Source: Psilocybe azurescens (lineage: Eukaryota > Basidiomycota > Agaricomycetes > Agaricales > Agrocybaceae). From it: DNA of 64,000 nt. The notes under the pieces are model-generated. The model made no database searches. It was not told the origin of the DNA and saw only the letters and a list, made by a program, of their open reading frames with translations. The translations under genes were made by a program, and so were the position numbers. Where the stretch lies: NCBI GenBank assembly GCA_023853785.1, contig JAJIRX010001050.1:1-64000 (forward strand), in the 5' to 3' direction. Numbering within the stretch: the first letter of the stretch is position 1; each line of letters opens with the position of its first letter. This document shows positions 35,570-47,745 of the stretch, in pieces.

Positions 35570-37954
35570 AACTCATGAATATCTAAAATCCTGATGTATA
35601 TGACATGACGTGACCTATACTACATGATATGCGCACAGCTGCTGCCATATGGTTATCCACGATCTCAATATCGAGAGGAGGCATTATACTTGTGCACGTG
35701 GATTGTAGGACAGTCATATGTGTATGGCGCGTGCGTTGGCTGGGAAGCCATGTAGATAAAGATAGGTCTGACTGCGGGAGCGGGAGTGTATGTACACCAC
35801 CACATGCCATGTCGTGCCGCTCACGTCGAATAAATATATACAAGGGTAGAGGATGAATGTAATCATCTGTAGAATGAAAAGGTTGCCCTGCGTTGTGAGC
35901 TATGATACAAATAAATACACTGTATGCGCGATGTGCAAATAACTAGCGTTATTACATACCATCATGAATCATTAGACCCCAATAGAACGGGTACCTCCAT
36001 ACAGTGGCAATGTGGATTAACAGGGACACCAGATCAAGCGATCTCATGCCCAAGCCGCATAGACACTCGGGGGATCAATGATCAATGATCAAAAGATGTC
36101 AAGTTTGAAATGGGACAAATCGAAGGCATGAAAAGGCCAGACCAAGGCGCGAAGAGCGCTGCGCGTATGGGCATAGTAACATCATTGTGTTGCGCACATT
36201 GCAAAATAGCCAAGTAGAGAATAGAAAAACCGTCTTTGAATCATGCGTCATGACCCTGAATTATTGGATTCCAACTCCTGAATATGAAGGCAGAAATTGG
36301 CAGTGGATCTGACCCGGAACACCTGGACAAGCGACGTGACGTTGAAGAACAGAGAGCAATTTGAATAAGAAAGAAGACACCTGCACGCAGAAAACGAAGT
36401 ATGACCCAATAAATACCAGAAATTGGATCGATGAACCCTTGTCCACTCGTCTTCTGCATCATTTCAGTATCAGATCTTCTCCTCTGAACATGAAAATAAA
36501 CAAAGGTGCGATGAAATCACAGTGTCCATTCCATTTAAAGAAGATCGAGTTAGGTGTCCACAGCGAGCGGTCAGGACTCCGACCCGTAACAGAATTTGAC
36601 ATGGAAGAAGGGATCGGGGGCTGTGTGTCGATCCGGTGGCTAGCTATCACATTCAGGATGATCATCCAGTCGATTCAAAAGATGCGCCAAGACCCCAAAA
36701 CATTCATCGCCTCTGCAAGTTCACCGCTCGTCCACAAGGTAAATTTTTGCAATATGGTTCGTATACAACGCACATAAAAAGGAGAACTTAATTCCCTCGA
36801 TGGCTGTCCGTTCAGCGACGAAAACAAGGGCAGTGTGCACCATATGGACGAGCGTTACGGGGCGAGTGAAGCGTATAGGTGGAGGGACTAAGTCGACGAC
36901 AGAATATAGGTAAAGTGTAGATAGGTGGCTGGTGGATGACCTATGAAGGGAAATGGTCAGCAATTCGCAGTCAAACGCGTGTCGCGCACAAACAAGCTAG
37001 TGTCATAATGCTCGCAACGCGATACCCTTAGCAATCCATCCATCCATCCATTGTCAATATGCTCCCCATATCGTCAAAGACCATTACCAATGCTTGCGCG
37101 ATCGCCACTTCCACGGGCGTGTAATCTCGCAACTCCCGCGAAGGAGATGGCGATGGCGATGGCGGTGGCGGTGGCGACATGCTAATCATGGCACGCAATC
37201 ACAGCCAATCCACGGTCCAATCTCTCCAAAGATTCAGAGGCACCAGTCTCAGCATTACAGGTACGCTACGTAGCCCAGTCGCGACGCCACTACCCAGGAC
37301 CCAGGATAATAGCACACTCGGCACTGGCACACCTGGCACCCATGCCATTGTCATCGTTGTCGTTTTCGACGCCGGGCTGGGCTTTTTCAGCTGGGATTAA
37401 AACACAGAAGACAGAAGCGAGGGAGGGAAAGGAGTGAACTTCAAGGTTGTGGTTGCAAGTAATGAACGTTGAACGTTTGAACACTGAACAGAAGGGGCGC
37501 TCGACCGGCCATTGTATTTCTGGTCAATCAGCCCTTAAGTTCAAGCTCCGCAATGTTCATTAGGGTAGGCTGCGGATGTTTCCGCCTTTGTGTGTGATCG
37601 GCATTCGATATGGTCACGCGCACACTCTGGTTAACGGATAATCGATAATCGCCCAAGTCATCGCAGTTTTGAAGGATGTTTTCGCTTGAAAGTTTGTTAT
37701 CACTAAATGTAGTATATAATATGTAAGACAAGTCAGAATATCTGAACGAAGCCCCAATGTATTTGAACGAAATACGTAAGTGTTTTACAATAAAGTGATT
37801 GTGCCAGAGTCCGTGATCATTGGTGATAAGTAAGTAAAGTAAGCGATATGTGAATCAAGAGTATATACATCGACGCGTTAAGATTCTTTTATTGATTGTC
37901 GTTCGTTAAAGTCTGTTCAGCATCCAGTGGAGCATCAATGTTCCTTAATCAAAA
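35570..37954. other. Long intergenic stretch, no supported gene
   Basis: A 138-codon plus ORF (36361-36777) has no recognisable family. The piece at about 36520-36575 shares about 40 bases, including GATCGAGTT and CCACAGCGAGCGGTCAG, with 21455-21510 downstream of the HECT gene. A GGCGAT/GGCGGT microsatellite lies at 37146-37177 and a CCAT repeat at about 37037. Confidence 0.4.
37146..37177. repeat. GGCGAT/GGCGGT microsatellite
   Basis: About five tandem hexamer copies with a GGCGAT to GGCGGT switch midway. No gene overlaps it convincingly. Confidence 0.7.
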
Positions 37955-38558
37955 CTAAAACTGAACACCGGATCCCTTAATCGTGAAATTTGGCGAGAAG
38001 TTTCCGGAATCACCGAACACTGTACGATTCCATTCAGATTCAGGGTGAGCATAAGTTTTTCAACAAATCAACTTAAGATTATGACTCACAGACAAGCGAA
38101 TAGTCGTCTGCTTCGACTACAAGAGGGACAGTAACCTGGACCTGTCCCTGGAGGATATCGAAGTTCTGTGCAAGGATCACTATTCAATGCGATCAGAAGT
38201 GGAGATCAGCTACTAAAGATCATGTATCCGATGGGAGCAACGACGACTAACATGGTGTTATGCGATTATCTTTGCGAAGGAAGATGCTGCCAAGCTTGTT
38301 GGTGATGTTAACCGGATGGTTAGAGGTATCCCTGATCGTCGAAATTTGAGTATGAAGAAACAGAATACTGCTTACGACCTACCAGGTAACAAGGCGGCTT
38401 TCACCTGAAGTCCACACCGTTCCGGCATGCGGGTCCAAGATTGGAGGGACGAAAACATCTCTTTGCTCCAAGGTGTTTACGGTCGGCAGTGCAGAGACGT
38501 TGGAAGAGAGGGCGACGAAGAGGAGAGAGGTGAGGGTCGTGATGCTCGTGAATTTCAT
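37955..38558 (-). CDS. Secreted Kre9/KNH-type (Ser-Thr-rich GPI family) small protein
   Basis: The protein begins with a clear signal peptide (MKFTSITTLTSLLFVALSS ending NVSALP). The family opening VPPILDPHAGTVWTSGE and LVTWDTSNHPVNITNK follow, then GQVQVTVPLVVEADDYSLVLFGDSGNFSPNFTI. Four exons join cleanly with GT..AG introns and correct phase, without any correction, giving about 136 residues. This is the N-terminal-type domain of Kre9/Knh1 cell-wall beta-glucan proteins (PF10342), common as small secreted proteins in basidiomycetes. There is no Ser/Thr-rich tail or C-terminal hydrophobic GPI signal, so it is probably released or cell-wall associated. It lies inside the P450 region without evident functional link. 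Confidence 0.8.
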
Positions 38559-39467
38559 TGTGATATTAGGAGTCGAGGTTGATATTGTTATATGTAGTGA
38601 GTCTGAAGGCCTGAAGCTCGAGGTTTTGAGGATGGGAAGCACAGAGAGTGAATACGCTCGTATATATACCCAAAATACGTCATCTATACATGGGTGAGAT
38701 CGGCATATGTTCCCCGTGTGCCCAATGGATTGGCCCCGGTCTCGGCCAATCCGAGTAGGGTTCATGATAATTCTATGAAAATCCGGTCTCATCGTACGCA
38801 AGTCATCGGGTTATTTTTTCACCGTACCTTCACATCGTCGAAAAGGCGGACCTCCGCCGTCGCGAGCGGGGAGAACAGGTCACAAGCATCGATTACTCAC
38901 GCATTGATTGCCCTCGTCAATCCAAAAGTGCAAAGAAGAGCGAAGCTTGCGGAAGGATCCAAGTGGAAGAGATGTAAATCTACGCCAAATTCAAAGACGC
39001 AAGGCGGTAAATATAACTGAAGAATCTGACATCTTACTCATGAATGCTTTGAAACTTGTTAGATCGATCAGAGAATGAAAAGTACTGCCTTAGGCTGATG
39101 AATAGGTGAGCTACACGGTGCTGACGGAGATCCAGAATGCAGTGAGTGGGGCGAGAACGCTGAGTTTGGCCGAGCTCCGAGAAGACAGACGTCGATTAGG
39201 AATATCCGTAAAATTGGCACTGAATGGCTGTGACGGCAAAATTTGGCCGTGCTGCGGCACAGAGACGGCAAGTTATGCGTGTGGTCTTCCGACGGCTTAT
39301 AGTTGAGCAGTCCAGCCAGAGACGCCGACACTTAATCTACTCATCATGGCATTGGTCAGTAGAGTTTCGGGTTTCATAGATGCATAAAATGTTTACCGAA
39401 GTCATCGTGCTCGGAGTGAGAAATCCTTTGAAGCTGAACCAAATTTACACCTTTTGGAGAATGATTA
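38559..39467. other. Intergenic, Kre9/KNH promoter side and spacer
   Basis: No coding gene recognised; ORFs on both strands at 38694-39331 are short and featureless. Confidence 0.4.
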
Positions 39468-40049
39468 CAGTACACCTATTCATAATGCATAAGATCATAG
39501 TGCATAAATCTTATATTGTATAGGATATGGGTGGGAACCACGTTGGGACGCAGGAACCTCTGTATAATGTATAATGTATAATGTATAGCCTTTTTGGTAC
39601 TTATGCATTACTATGTACAATGTTTTAAGGCCAAAACAGTGTATAATTGGATGGGTTTTGGTTCTAGAATATTCTACAGGCCACTTTGGAGATATAAATT
39701 CCCATCCTCACCCTTTCCTGTATTTTTTCACTGCAATCCCACAAAGCTGTCAACATGCCTGCAGCCTCACATTGGATTTATGCCAACAAATGGAGAGCCT
39801 TTGCATAAAGTATGGCTTGTTTGAGGGCTCTCTCAACCTTGCAAAGTATATTCAAAGCTACAGGATTCATTTTATGAAGGAGCAGTCACAAAAAGCGACG
39901 CAGACAACATTGGACAGTTTCTTTCCCAGCAGATAACCTTATCAAATGTCACGTAGTCACAGTAGTCACACAACATAGTCATGAATAAATATAATAATAC
40001 ATGGCAAAATACTCCGCCCCGACATTATACATTATGAGAAGGTGTACTG
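39468..40049. mobile_element. Internally deleted pogo/Fot1-like DNA transposon, 582 bp
   Basis: The ends read CAGTACACC inward (left 39468, right complement ending 40049), and the similarity extends over about 30 bases through TCATAATG.ATAA. Each end is preceded by TA, the expected target duplication of Tc1/mariner/pogo elements. The interior retains the 3' part of a transposase frame, and the left end carries a TATAATG triplet repeat at 39571-39590. It sits about 120 bases beyond the truncated haem-loop end of P450 C. Confidence 0.85.
39613..39936 (+). pseudogene. Pogo/Fot1-family transposase, C-terminal remnant
   Basis: The frame ends LTLDLCQQMESLCIKYG, NLAKYIQSYRIHFMKEQ, and TQTTLDSFF a few residues before the stop. 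This heptad-rich tail closing in QTTLDSFF is characteristic of pogo/Tigger/Fot1 transposases. The DDE catalytic core and the N-terminal HTH DNA-binding region are absent from the 582-bp element, so it cannot move itself. Confidence 0.7.
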
Positions 40050-40170
40050 TACCTATATTTTGCAAATTCTGAGAGACTGTGAGCACTTCGTCAGCTTCCG
40101 GCTGTAATTGGATTGTGAAATATTTCCATAACATAGCTGCGAGATGGGATTGGGGTATTGACCATGCCGT

Positions 40171-42013
40171 ATCCGTAGTGGCAAGGTGCATTCCAGGGCA
40201 GAGGCACTACAGAAATTGCATATTGTCAATGGGAAGAGGCACACATGGAATAAGGCATATGTACCTTCCCACTTCCAAACGGAAAGGTGGAATGGATAGT
40301 ATAGTCTTTATTAAGGCTGTGTTTTATCCCATCAGGAGTCAACAGGTACCGCTCCGGTCAAAACTCATCAGGGCGTTCGAAGAGATCTTTATTCTGACTG
40401 TTATGAGTGCGAATATTGTCGTAGAATAGGACGTACCTGGATCATGCATTTCCCCCCTTCGGATACTGTGAGCAAACTACAACATGAATCGATCACTCTC
40501 ATCTACTTACATACGTTGATGAGAATGGGAGCACCCTTGGGAATGTGTTATCCGCGATACTGGAGTCATTGAGAATGATGAAGCCAAAGAAGAACTTCTG
40601 GAAAATATTCACTCACTTGACAGTCATTAATTGCAGCATGGGGATACCAGTGGGGCCAGTAAGTCTCGTACGATGTGTCTGTGGATGTCCTTTGTCAACG
40701 ATACAATAAAAGACGCCGGATCAATCTTTTATCATTGCTTGGATATATAGCAAGGCATTAATATCACTGGAGACTGGAAGTCTTTTATTGCCGACAACAG
40801 TATGAATTTCATCTTGAGCCTTTCGTAAAACTTCAGGAGACTTCAAGAGACAGAGGACCAAAGATAGTATAAGCGTTGAAGACGTGTCCGTTCCGCCAAA
40901 GGGTGATTAAATTTAAAAGACATGACTCAAATCGAAAACATACGCGGTCATTTCTCGATTTAATCCTAGTTCGGATTGTCGATCCAAAATATTTTCAATG
41001 AAATTAATGCTCCTATTGCCGTTATTGACTTTCTGTTCCGTGTGTTCCAATAGGGAGAAGTATAGAGCTCGCTGTAATTTTCGTGTTTCCCGCCAAAGCT
41101 GCTTCCAGGTGCCCATCGTTCCGGAACGTACATGAGAATAGGGATCAGGTCGACAGGGACAGCCTCAGGAGATACCACCCTCTAGAGTTGTCGCATGTAT
41201 TCGCGGAATTGCGTGGGTTCCGGCGAGTCGTGCCTCGGTGCAGATTTTCCGAAAACAACCGAAGCTATGAACGAAAACGTAGAGCGAGAGACATGAGAGC
41301 AGAAGTCCTGCGATTGTTATATCAGAATTTCATACCGTAGAAAGAAAAATACTTCGGGACTATGCAAGGTATCGTAGAGGAGCTATGTTGTTTCAGTCTC
41401 CATGATTGGAATATATCCTTGGATGGCTTGAGGAGCTAACAAAGGTTGTATCGCTTTGCGCCCCATTTTCCAGAAGTGGTTATCTATTTTAGTGTCAGTG
41501 TACATATCACCCCGGTGCATACGAGAACTGCGTTCACCGGAAGATGCCAAAGCAAAGTAATTTCCGCCAGAGACGACATCTAAAGCATAAAAGAAAGCGC
41601 GGGATGACGTTTCACTACTGCGGTCGTCAAGGAGCACCTTCACGACTTTCACATCTGAAACTACGATGATTGTCTCATTCGCAACTTTCAGCTAGTACAT
41701 CTCCAAAGTCAGTCTAGTTACTCATCCCTGAAACAAATAAAGCTCGTACCGACATGATCCCGTCATACTGTTTGGACCATTCTGTGAACCTGGTACGTTA
41801 TGATACAATGAGCGAGAAAGAAAACAGGCAAGAAAGGGCGGTTCCGCGAACTTAAAGAAAGGGAATTTGAGCGGGAGCAAGTGTATATTTCCGAAAAGAG
41901 GGATGGTTGGAGGGCCAGGTGATAGACTTTTTGTCTCGCTGGCCAGTGTTTAGTAGCTTAAACGTCACCCGAGCAACACCAAGTACGACCAGTGAGGTAA
42001 GCCTGGGATCCAT
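40171..42013 (-). pseudogene. Cytochrome P450 C, decayed and truncated after the haem loop
   Basis: N-terminus [58 protein letters not shown] and I-helix GGTDTSS are readable. Several lesions go beyond homopolymer indels. The glutamate codon of ExxR together with the adjoining GT donor, present in all sister genes as GAG|GT, reads GATTG here. The arginine of the haem loop is Cys (FGSGK then CLCPGMHLA). Sequence after MHLATT no longer matches the approximately 60-residue C-terminus of the sisters. One-base shifts also occur in the run at 41928-41932 and near the CCCC at about 40640. A pogo-like element lies just downstream. Unlike its neighbours, this one is a genuine pseudogene. Confidence 0.8.
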
Positions 42014-43161
42014 TGACCAAGAGGGCGTTAATTAACAGTGGTAGCGGACTTGAGATGTAGCAACCTGCGGCTCAACGCTGAGCACAGAAAGAGGACCTCA
42101 AGACGGATTAACGTGATGAACCAGTGGGGTCCTTTTTCACCAAAATCAGTCCTCATAGTGTTTAAATAGAATGGAGTGGAGAGGGAGAGAAGGAATGAAT
42201 AGTACAAACGTAATTGGCTTTGGGGGACGAGTAACGCGTCAGCCTTGATCGCCGTCCTGAACGTACTAGTTCAAAGAACTTGTTATGGCAGCTCTCGGGA
42301 ATGCCTGTTGGTATCTGGAAGCGTGGCTGATGCATGCTATCTTTGAATATCACGCACCCACAGGTTGGCGTCAGCTAAGTTCGGATAACGTTCCCTAAAT
42401 ATACGTCTTGGCCTATGACAATGGCTGATTGCGCTGAACTATCACACCGATTAAGGGTTGTTGTCTTTGATGTTCGCAGTGTCAAAATTCCAATGGCTAC
42501 AGTTGAGAGTGAAGAGGATGCAGAAGTCTCAGGATTCAGTTGATCAGCGTGGTGGCAGATATCCCAGTGCGGTGGTGAGGGTATAGAAATCTACTCGAGG
42601 TTTATGTACATTCGTCGACGTACTATGTGAAATGGAGAATTGTAAATCGAGTAAGTACGCCCGTACAGCATGTAATTTATTAAAAGCGGATGGGACATAC
42701 TAACGTTTCCAATTCCAGACAAATTATGTATTGGGCCCAGGAGCTAGATGAACGTTGCGGTTGTTGAGCGTAGTACGAATCATGGCGGGGTGTGACATTT
42801 ACGTAATTTACATTAGGATGACCGCCGGATCCAAGCCAGATCCATAGAAGGATTCGATTGGGATTCGACAAAATTAAAAGAAAATCCCTCATTTTATGAT
42901 TTATGTTCTAAATCATTACTGTTGTACAGAAAAAAACTGGTAGAAGTACACTACATATAGCTCTCAAGATTGGATTGGGCCAATATATGAGCGAAAAGAA
43001 CATTGGAGCGGAGCTGTAAAAATGTACGAATATATCCGGAAGCCCGCATTAGGGGCGTTTCTACGAAATCATTCAGAAACCAGAAACTAGTCAATCGAAA
43101 CTATTCAATGAATCCACCCACACTCCAGCGTCATGACTTGCTCTCTGCCACAACGTCGACG
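42014..43161. other. Spacer between P450 C and P450 D
   Basis: No gene recognised; probable promoter of C on the left and terminator side of D on the right. Confidence 0.45.
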
Positions 43162-45418
43162 CTAATCGGCATGCGTAATCCTGTTGTAGTAATCTTCGAT
43201 AACCTCCACCCTCTCTTTATCTCGTGGGGTAACTTTGCACTTGAAAGATTTAGGGGTGAAAGTTAGGCCCTATAGCCGTGTTCAGAAGCGCACTAAGTAC
43301 TACTCGGTAATCTCCATGACGTGAAATTGACTTACATCGATATATTCATCTTCCATGTTCCAAATACCAGATTGAGGAACTGAGCCGTTAAGAGGAGCAA
43401 AATCAAACGCCCAAAGAAGGCGCATAACGGCCAGAGTCTATGACCTTGATTCAGGGTACTTTACGGTGGAGCAATTGACTGACTTCATACCAAGTTCGTA
43501 GTAGCAAGGTGCATACCCGGGCAGAGTCTCTGGCGGATTGCAATGAATTTACGGGTGCACAAATGGAGAGAAAGAGCCATATCGTACCTTTCCACTCCCA
43601 AACGGAAGACTAGAACGGATGGTGAAGTCTTTGTCTAGCCCAGGTTTCGTCCCATCAGGTGTTAACATGTACCTCTCCGGCAAAAATTCGTCTGGTCGAT
43701 CGAAAAGATCTGTGGATTTTCATAATTATCGATACTAATGTTCACGAAAGTAGCTCGGATACATGAAATAAATACGTACCTGGATCATGCATTATCCCCC
43801 TGCGAGTTTCATGAGCAGATAATAATACGAATTTTCGGGTGTGAGTAACTTACACACATTGATTATAATCGGAGCGCCCTTTGGAATAAGGTATCCTCGA
43901 TACTAGGGGTCGTCGATAGTTCAATAAAACGACGAACACTTGAACTATTTAACACACCTCAAAATCATCGCTTGTAGCATGGGGAATGCCAGTCGGGGCA
44001 GCTGGTCTCGCACGATGCACCTATTGGCTCAGATTTTGGTCAATATTCGGAACAGCAACTCGAAATAAGCATGTTTCATCTAACCTCTTTTATTAGCGCT
44101 TGAACGAATGGTACAGCTGGAATATCGCTGGCAAGCGGCAGTCTTGTATAACCCACAATGTTGTCAATTTCTTTTTGAGCTTTTCGTAAGGATGCAGGTG
44201 ACCGGATGAGACAGTGGACTAAAGACTGTATAAGTGAAGCCGATGTATCCGCCCCGCCATCTATAAGAATTCCGCCAATGTAACTAGAACGGGAATTATA
44301 AGTGAAACTAAGAAGTAAGATGCACAATTGATACCTACGCGACCATCTCCCGAGTCAATTTGAGTTCTTCTTGGCGATCCAAAATATTCTCAATAAACGT
44401 GCCGCCCTTGCTTCCACTTTTAATCTTCTTCTCCGCGTGTTCAAGAAAAGAAAAATATAAAGAACGTTGTAGTCTTCGTGTCTCCCTCCAAAGCTGCTTC
44501 CACGGTGCCCATCGCTCGGGGACGTACTTCAGAATTGGAATAAGGTCGACGGGCGCAGCTTCGGGAGAGACCGTACTCGATTGGTGACGCATATAGTCAT
44601 TGAAATGCGTGAGCTCCGGTGAGTCGTGTCTTGGAGCAGACTTTCCGAAAACTACAGAAGCTATGAAGGAGAATGTATAACGTGAGACATGGTGACAAAG
44701 TTCCTGTAGAATTAGTGTCAGATTCATGAGCGTGTTCTATGGACAACAACTACCTCGGGGTCGTGGATAATGTCGTGTAGAAGCTGCGTTGTCTCCGCTT
44801 CCGCAACGGGAAGGTGTGCCAGGACAGCCTGAGGAGCCACTAATGGTTGAATTGCTTTACGACCCATTCGCCAGACATGATTATCTGTATAATAGATCTC
44901 AGAAAATATACCACCCTGTCTATGACTAGACAGTACTGACCGGGATTTGCCAATGGGATGTACTTTTTTCCGTAACAACATCCGCAGCGTAAAGGGAGGG
45001 ACGGGATGAAGTTTCGGCGCTGCGGTCGTCAAGGATCTCTTTCACGCTCTTCATGTCTGAAAGAACAATTATCGTCCCATTTGCCACTTTAAGCTATGCT
45101 CATCTCCCAAGTCAGTCTTTTTATTCGTTTTTGAGGTAGATTATAGAGCTTGTACCGAGATGATCCCTCCATATTCCCTCGCCCACTCTGTGAATCTGGT
45201 TCATTACAATACGATGAGCGAGCGACAATAACACAAAGCAAGGTGTGTTGCGCATACTTGAGGAAAGAGAATCTTACGGGGAGTAAGTGTATGTTCCCTA
45301 AAATCGGAATGGTTGGAGGTCCAGGTGGCAAATTTGAGTCTCGCCGACCGATGCGTAGCAGCTTGAAGGTTAACCATACAAAGCTAAATACCATAAGTGA
45401 CAGAATTCTAGGATCCAT
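43162..45418 (-). CDS. Cytochrome P450 monooxygenase D
   Basis: Anchor MDPRILSLMVFSFVWLTFKL, hinge [58 protein letters not shown]-helix GGADTSA, ExxR as EVHR across an intron, haem loop [18 protein letters not shown]-terminus GLTFTPKSFKCKVTPRD and VEVIEDYYNRITHAD. The exon plan equals A and B. One base appears missing in the T-run 44964-44969 on the plus strand; adding it restores VTEKKYIPLANP before the donor. Membrane-anchored haem monooxygenase; substrate unknown. Confidence 0.85.
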
Positions 45419-46133
45419 TGAGGGCAAGTAGGAGGTGATTGGGCAATTTACTGAAGACGAAACGACCGAGCTAGCATCCGGGGGTTGAATGTTGACCACA
45501 CAGAGGGCTTAAAAACCGAATGAACGTAAATGGAGCCCTCACAATCCGAAGCAGGTCATATATACTTACACTTGCATGTATACGTCCCAGTATGGGAAAG
45601 AGAGGGGTAGGTATTATTAGAACAAATTGTAGTACGTCGAGTAGGTACTACGTTCGTTAGGCGACGAGTACAAAATGATCGCCACCTTATATGAGTGTGG
45701 ATCTTGAAAGAAGAAACTGCGGTTTATCTGTTACATACAGCACACTGGCTCAGAGTCATAATGTATTACATCGGTTCCCGGTAGTCTTTCCTAGACAGAC
45801 TTCGATATATGTGATGTACCCTACGGCTCACGATATATGAAGTCTGTTTTTTACCACGCCCTCCGAACCGTGTCAGAAAGTTGTCATATAATCTTCGGAC
45901 TTTGAAAATAGGATCGTGCGCACTTTGCTTGACAAGGACGAGATCTATAAAGACAATCTGGAGAGAGAAACTTTTATAAGGTGTCAATGAACATTCATGC
46001 AAATTTTTGAGAGCCCTCAAACAGATGTAGAAGTGCTGGACACCCATGCGTCCGGCTCAAGGCAAAGTCAAAGATTATGTAAGCGACTTTCTGCTCAGTC
46101 TGCACCGGAATGAAAGCTGCCGTAAACTCCCTC
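45419..46133. other. P450 D upstream region
   Basis: Presumed promoter; a 93-codon minus ORF (45766-46047) lacks recognisable features. It ends at the TCC duplication of the next element. Confidence 0.4.
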
Positions 46134-46608
46134 CCACTGCTGGCACTGAAAATTCTGAATGCAGATTCCATGCAAAATCAGTTGTTGTGACACAAAGTAT
46201 TGTAATTTGCAAAATGAATAATTTTAAATCAAATCTGCCTTGAGCAAAAGACAATAAGAGCTGTAACAGAGATTAAAGTTCTACCTAAATATGGCAATTT
46301 GCAAAACACACTATTTTACAATGCAGAACACAATAAGAATGATAAATTCTGCAGTGGCTGAGAAAAATAAAATTTGTCTGCCAGTGCAGAATTTATCATT
46401 TTATTGTGTTCTTGCAATATGCGAAATCATATATTCTGCAAATTACCATATTCAGGTAGAACTTTAATCTCTGTTACAGTTCTTATTGTCTTTTGCTCAA
46501 GGCAGATTTGATTTAAAATTATTCATTTTGCAAATTACAATACTTTGTGTCACAACAACTGATTTTGCATGGAATCTGCATTCTGCAGAATTTTTGGTCC
46601 CAGCAGTG
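46134..46608. mobile_element. CACTG-ended MITE (CACTA/EnSpm-like), 475 bp
   Basis: The ends read CACTGCTGG inward, with TCC on both sides (46131-46133 and 46609-46611), a 3-bp target duplication. Arms of about 225 bp are close reverse complements across blocks such as GCAGATTCCATGCAAAATCA and CAAATCTGCCTTGAGCAAAA, with more divergence near the loop. The first bases (CACTGCTGGCACTGA) resemble those of the 1092-bp element at 30312, so both may use one transposase. It has no coding capacity. Confidence 0.85.
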
Positions 46609-47223
46609 TCCTCTTGACACAAAATTTAAACCATCTATTATTCGGGCCAAAGAAATGTGCCATACCTTTCAAAAGGCTTGAAATATCTGCATTGTTGTGT
46701 CTACTAGATGTGACAATAACTCAAGCTCCGAAGATTACATAAGAACTTCCTGACATGGGTTCGGATGGTGTCATAAAAAAGGACTAGGTTCCCGGCATAT
46801 GACCAGTATGCATCATGGCATTGTGTGACTTGTGTGACTATGTTACATCACCTGTGTAACTCCGCTTAAAACAAAGATCCGACTTTGTCAAAACTTCCTT
46901 TATCTGGCTTTCTGCACTGACTCCTTTACAAAGTGCTTTAAATTCTTCCAGATATTTTTTCAAGCTTTAGGAATAATATTGACAAGGCTTATATGATATG
47001 TGACTTGGTTGAAGCTTCTATATGGATATGTGTAGAAAGGTAAAAGCCACAAAAACAAGTATTTGGCTATGGTAAATAGAATTTATATGACTTGAATTGC
47101 CTTCCTATTATTGTATAAGTAAATTGACACCAAAAGTAACTACTCTGGTTAGTTCTATAGAGATATTGGCCTAATTTGCAACACTTTTATATCAAAACCT
47201 GCCAGAATTGGATCCATGATAAT
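46609..47223. other. AT-rich transposon relic
   Basis: No intact gene. The minus strand near 46850-46975 has a short protein-like run (LEEFKALCKGVSAESQIKEV) without start or known family. Together with the TIR-like end at 47866-47890 this may be an old element later split by the hAT-like insertion. Confidence 0.35.
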
Positions 47224-47745
47224 TAGGGATGCACACCGTACCATATATGGTATACAGCCGTAAAACAATGGTTGGGTTATGGGATATGGGCTACCCATAT
47301 ACCGTAGCCGACTTGAAATTTTTTTTACCTCAACAGGATGGTACAGGTACCAATACGGCTGAAAACAGTGTATATGGTAGGGATATGGACATATAATTAA
47401 TTAGTACATAAAATTGGCACAATTAGTAGATTAAAGTGCAAAATATCTACCACCTTAACTTTGGGACAAGAAAATAGAGATTTACTATGTGTATACTTTG
47501 TTGATGTGTAGACTTGTTGAAGACTTAGTTATCAGTCCCGTTCAAATCGACTTCAGTGCCTGTGATGTACATAGGATAAAAATAGATTATAATGATGGCC
47601 GTCTTCATACGGTGCTTCACAGGTAATCCTCCTCAGTACTGCTGGCCGTACCATAAAAATACAATTTTGGGCCAACAGGACGGGTTTGGTGATCGTATGT
47701 ATGGCACCCATAAAGCCATCAATATAGTGATGGTGTGCATCCCTA
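47224..47745. mobile_element. hAT-like MITE, 522 bp, with perfect 8-bp duplication
   Basis: The ends read TAGGGATGCACACC inward. ATGATAAT stands immediately outside both (47216-47223 and 47746-47753), the 8-bp target duplication typical of hAT transposons. Subterminal sequence is rich in TACCATAT/ATATGGTA-type repeats, as expected for hAT transposase binding. No transposase is encoded. Confidence 0.9.

Noticed and set aside
36361..36777. Plus-strand ORF of 138 codons
   Set aside because: No recognisable content, and part of it overlaps a non-coding motif shared with 21.45-21.51 kb.
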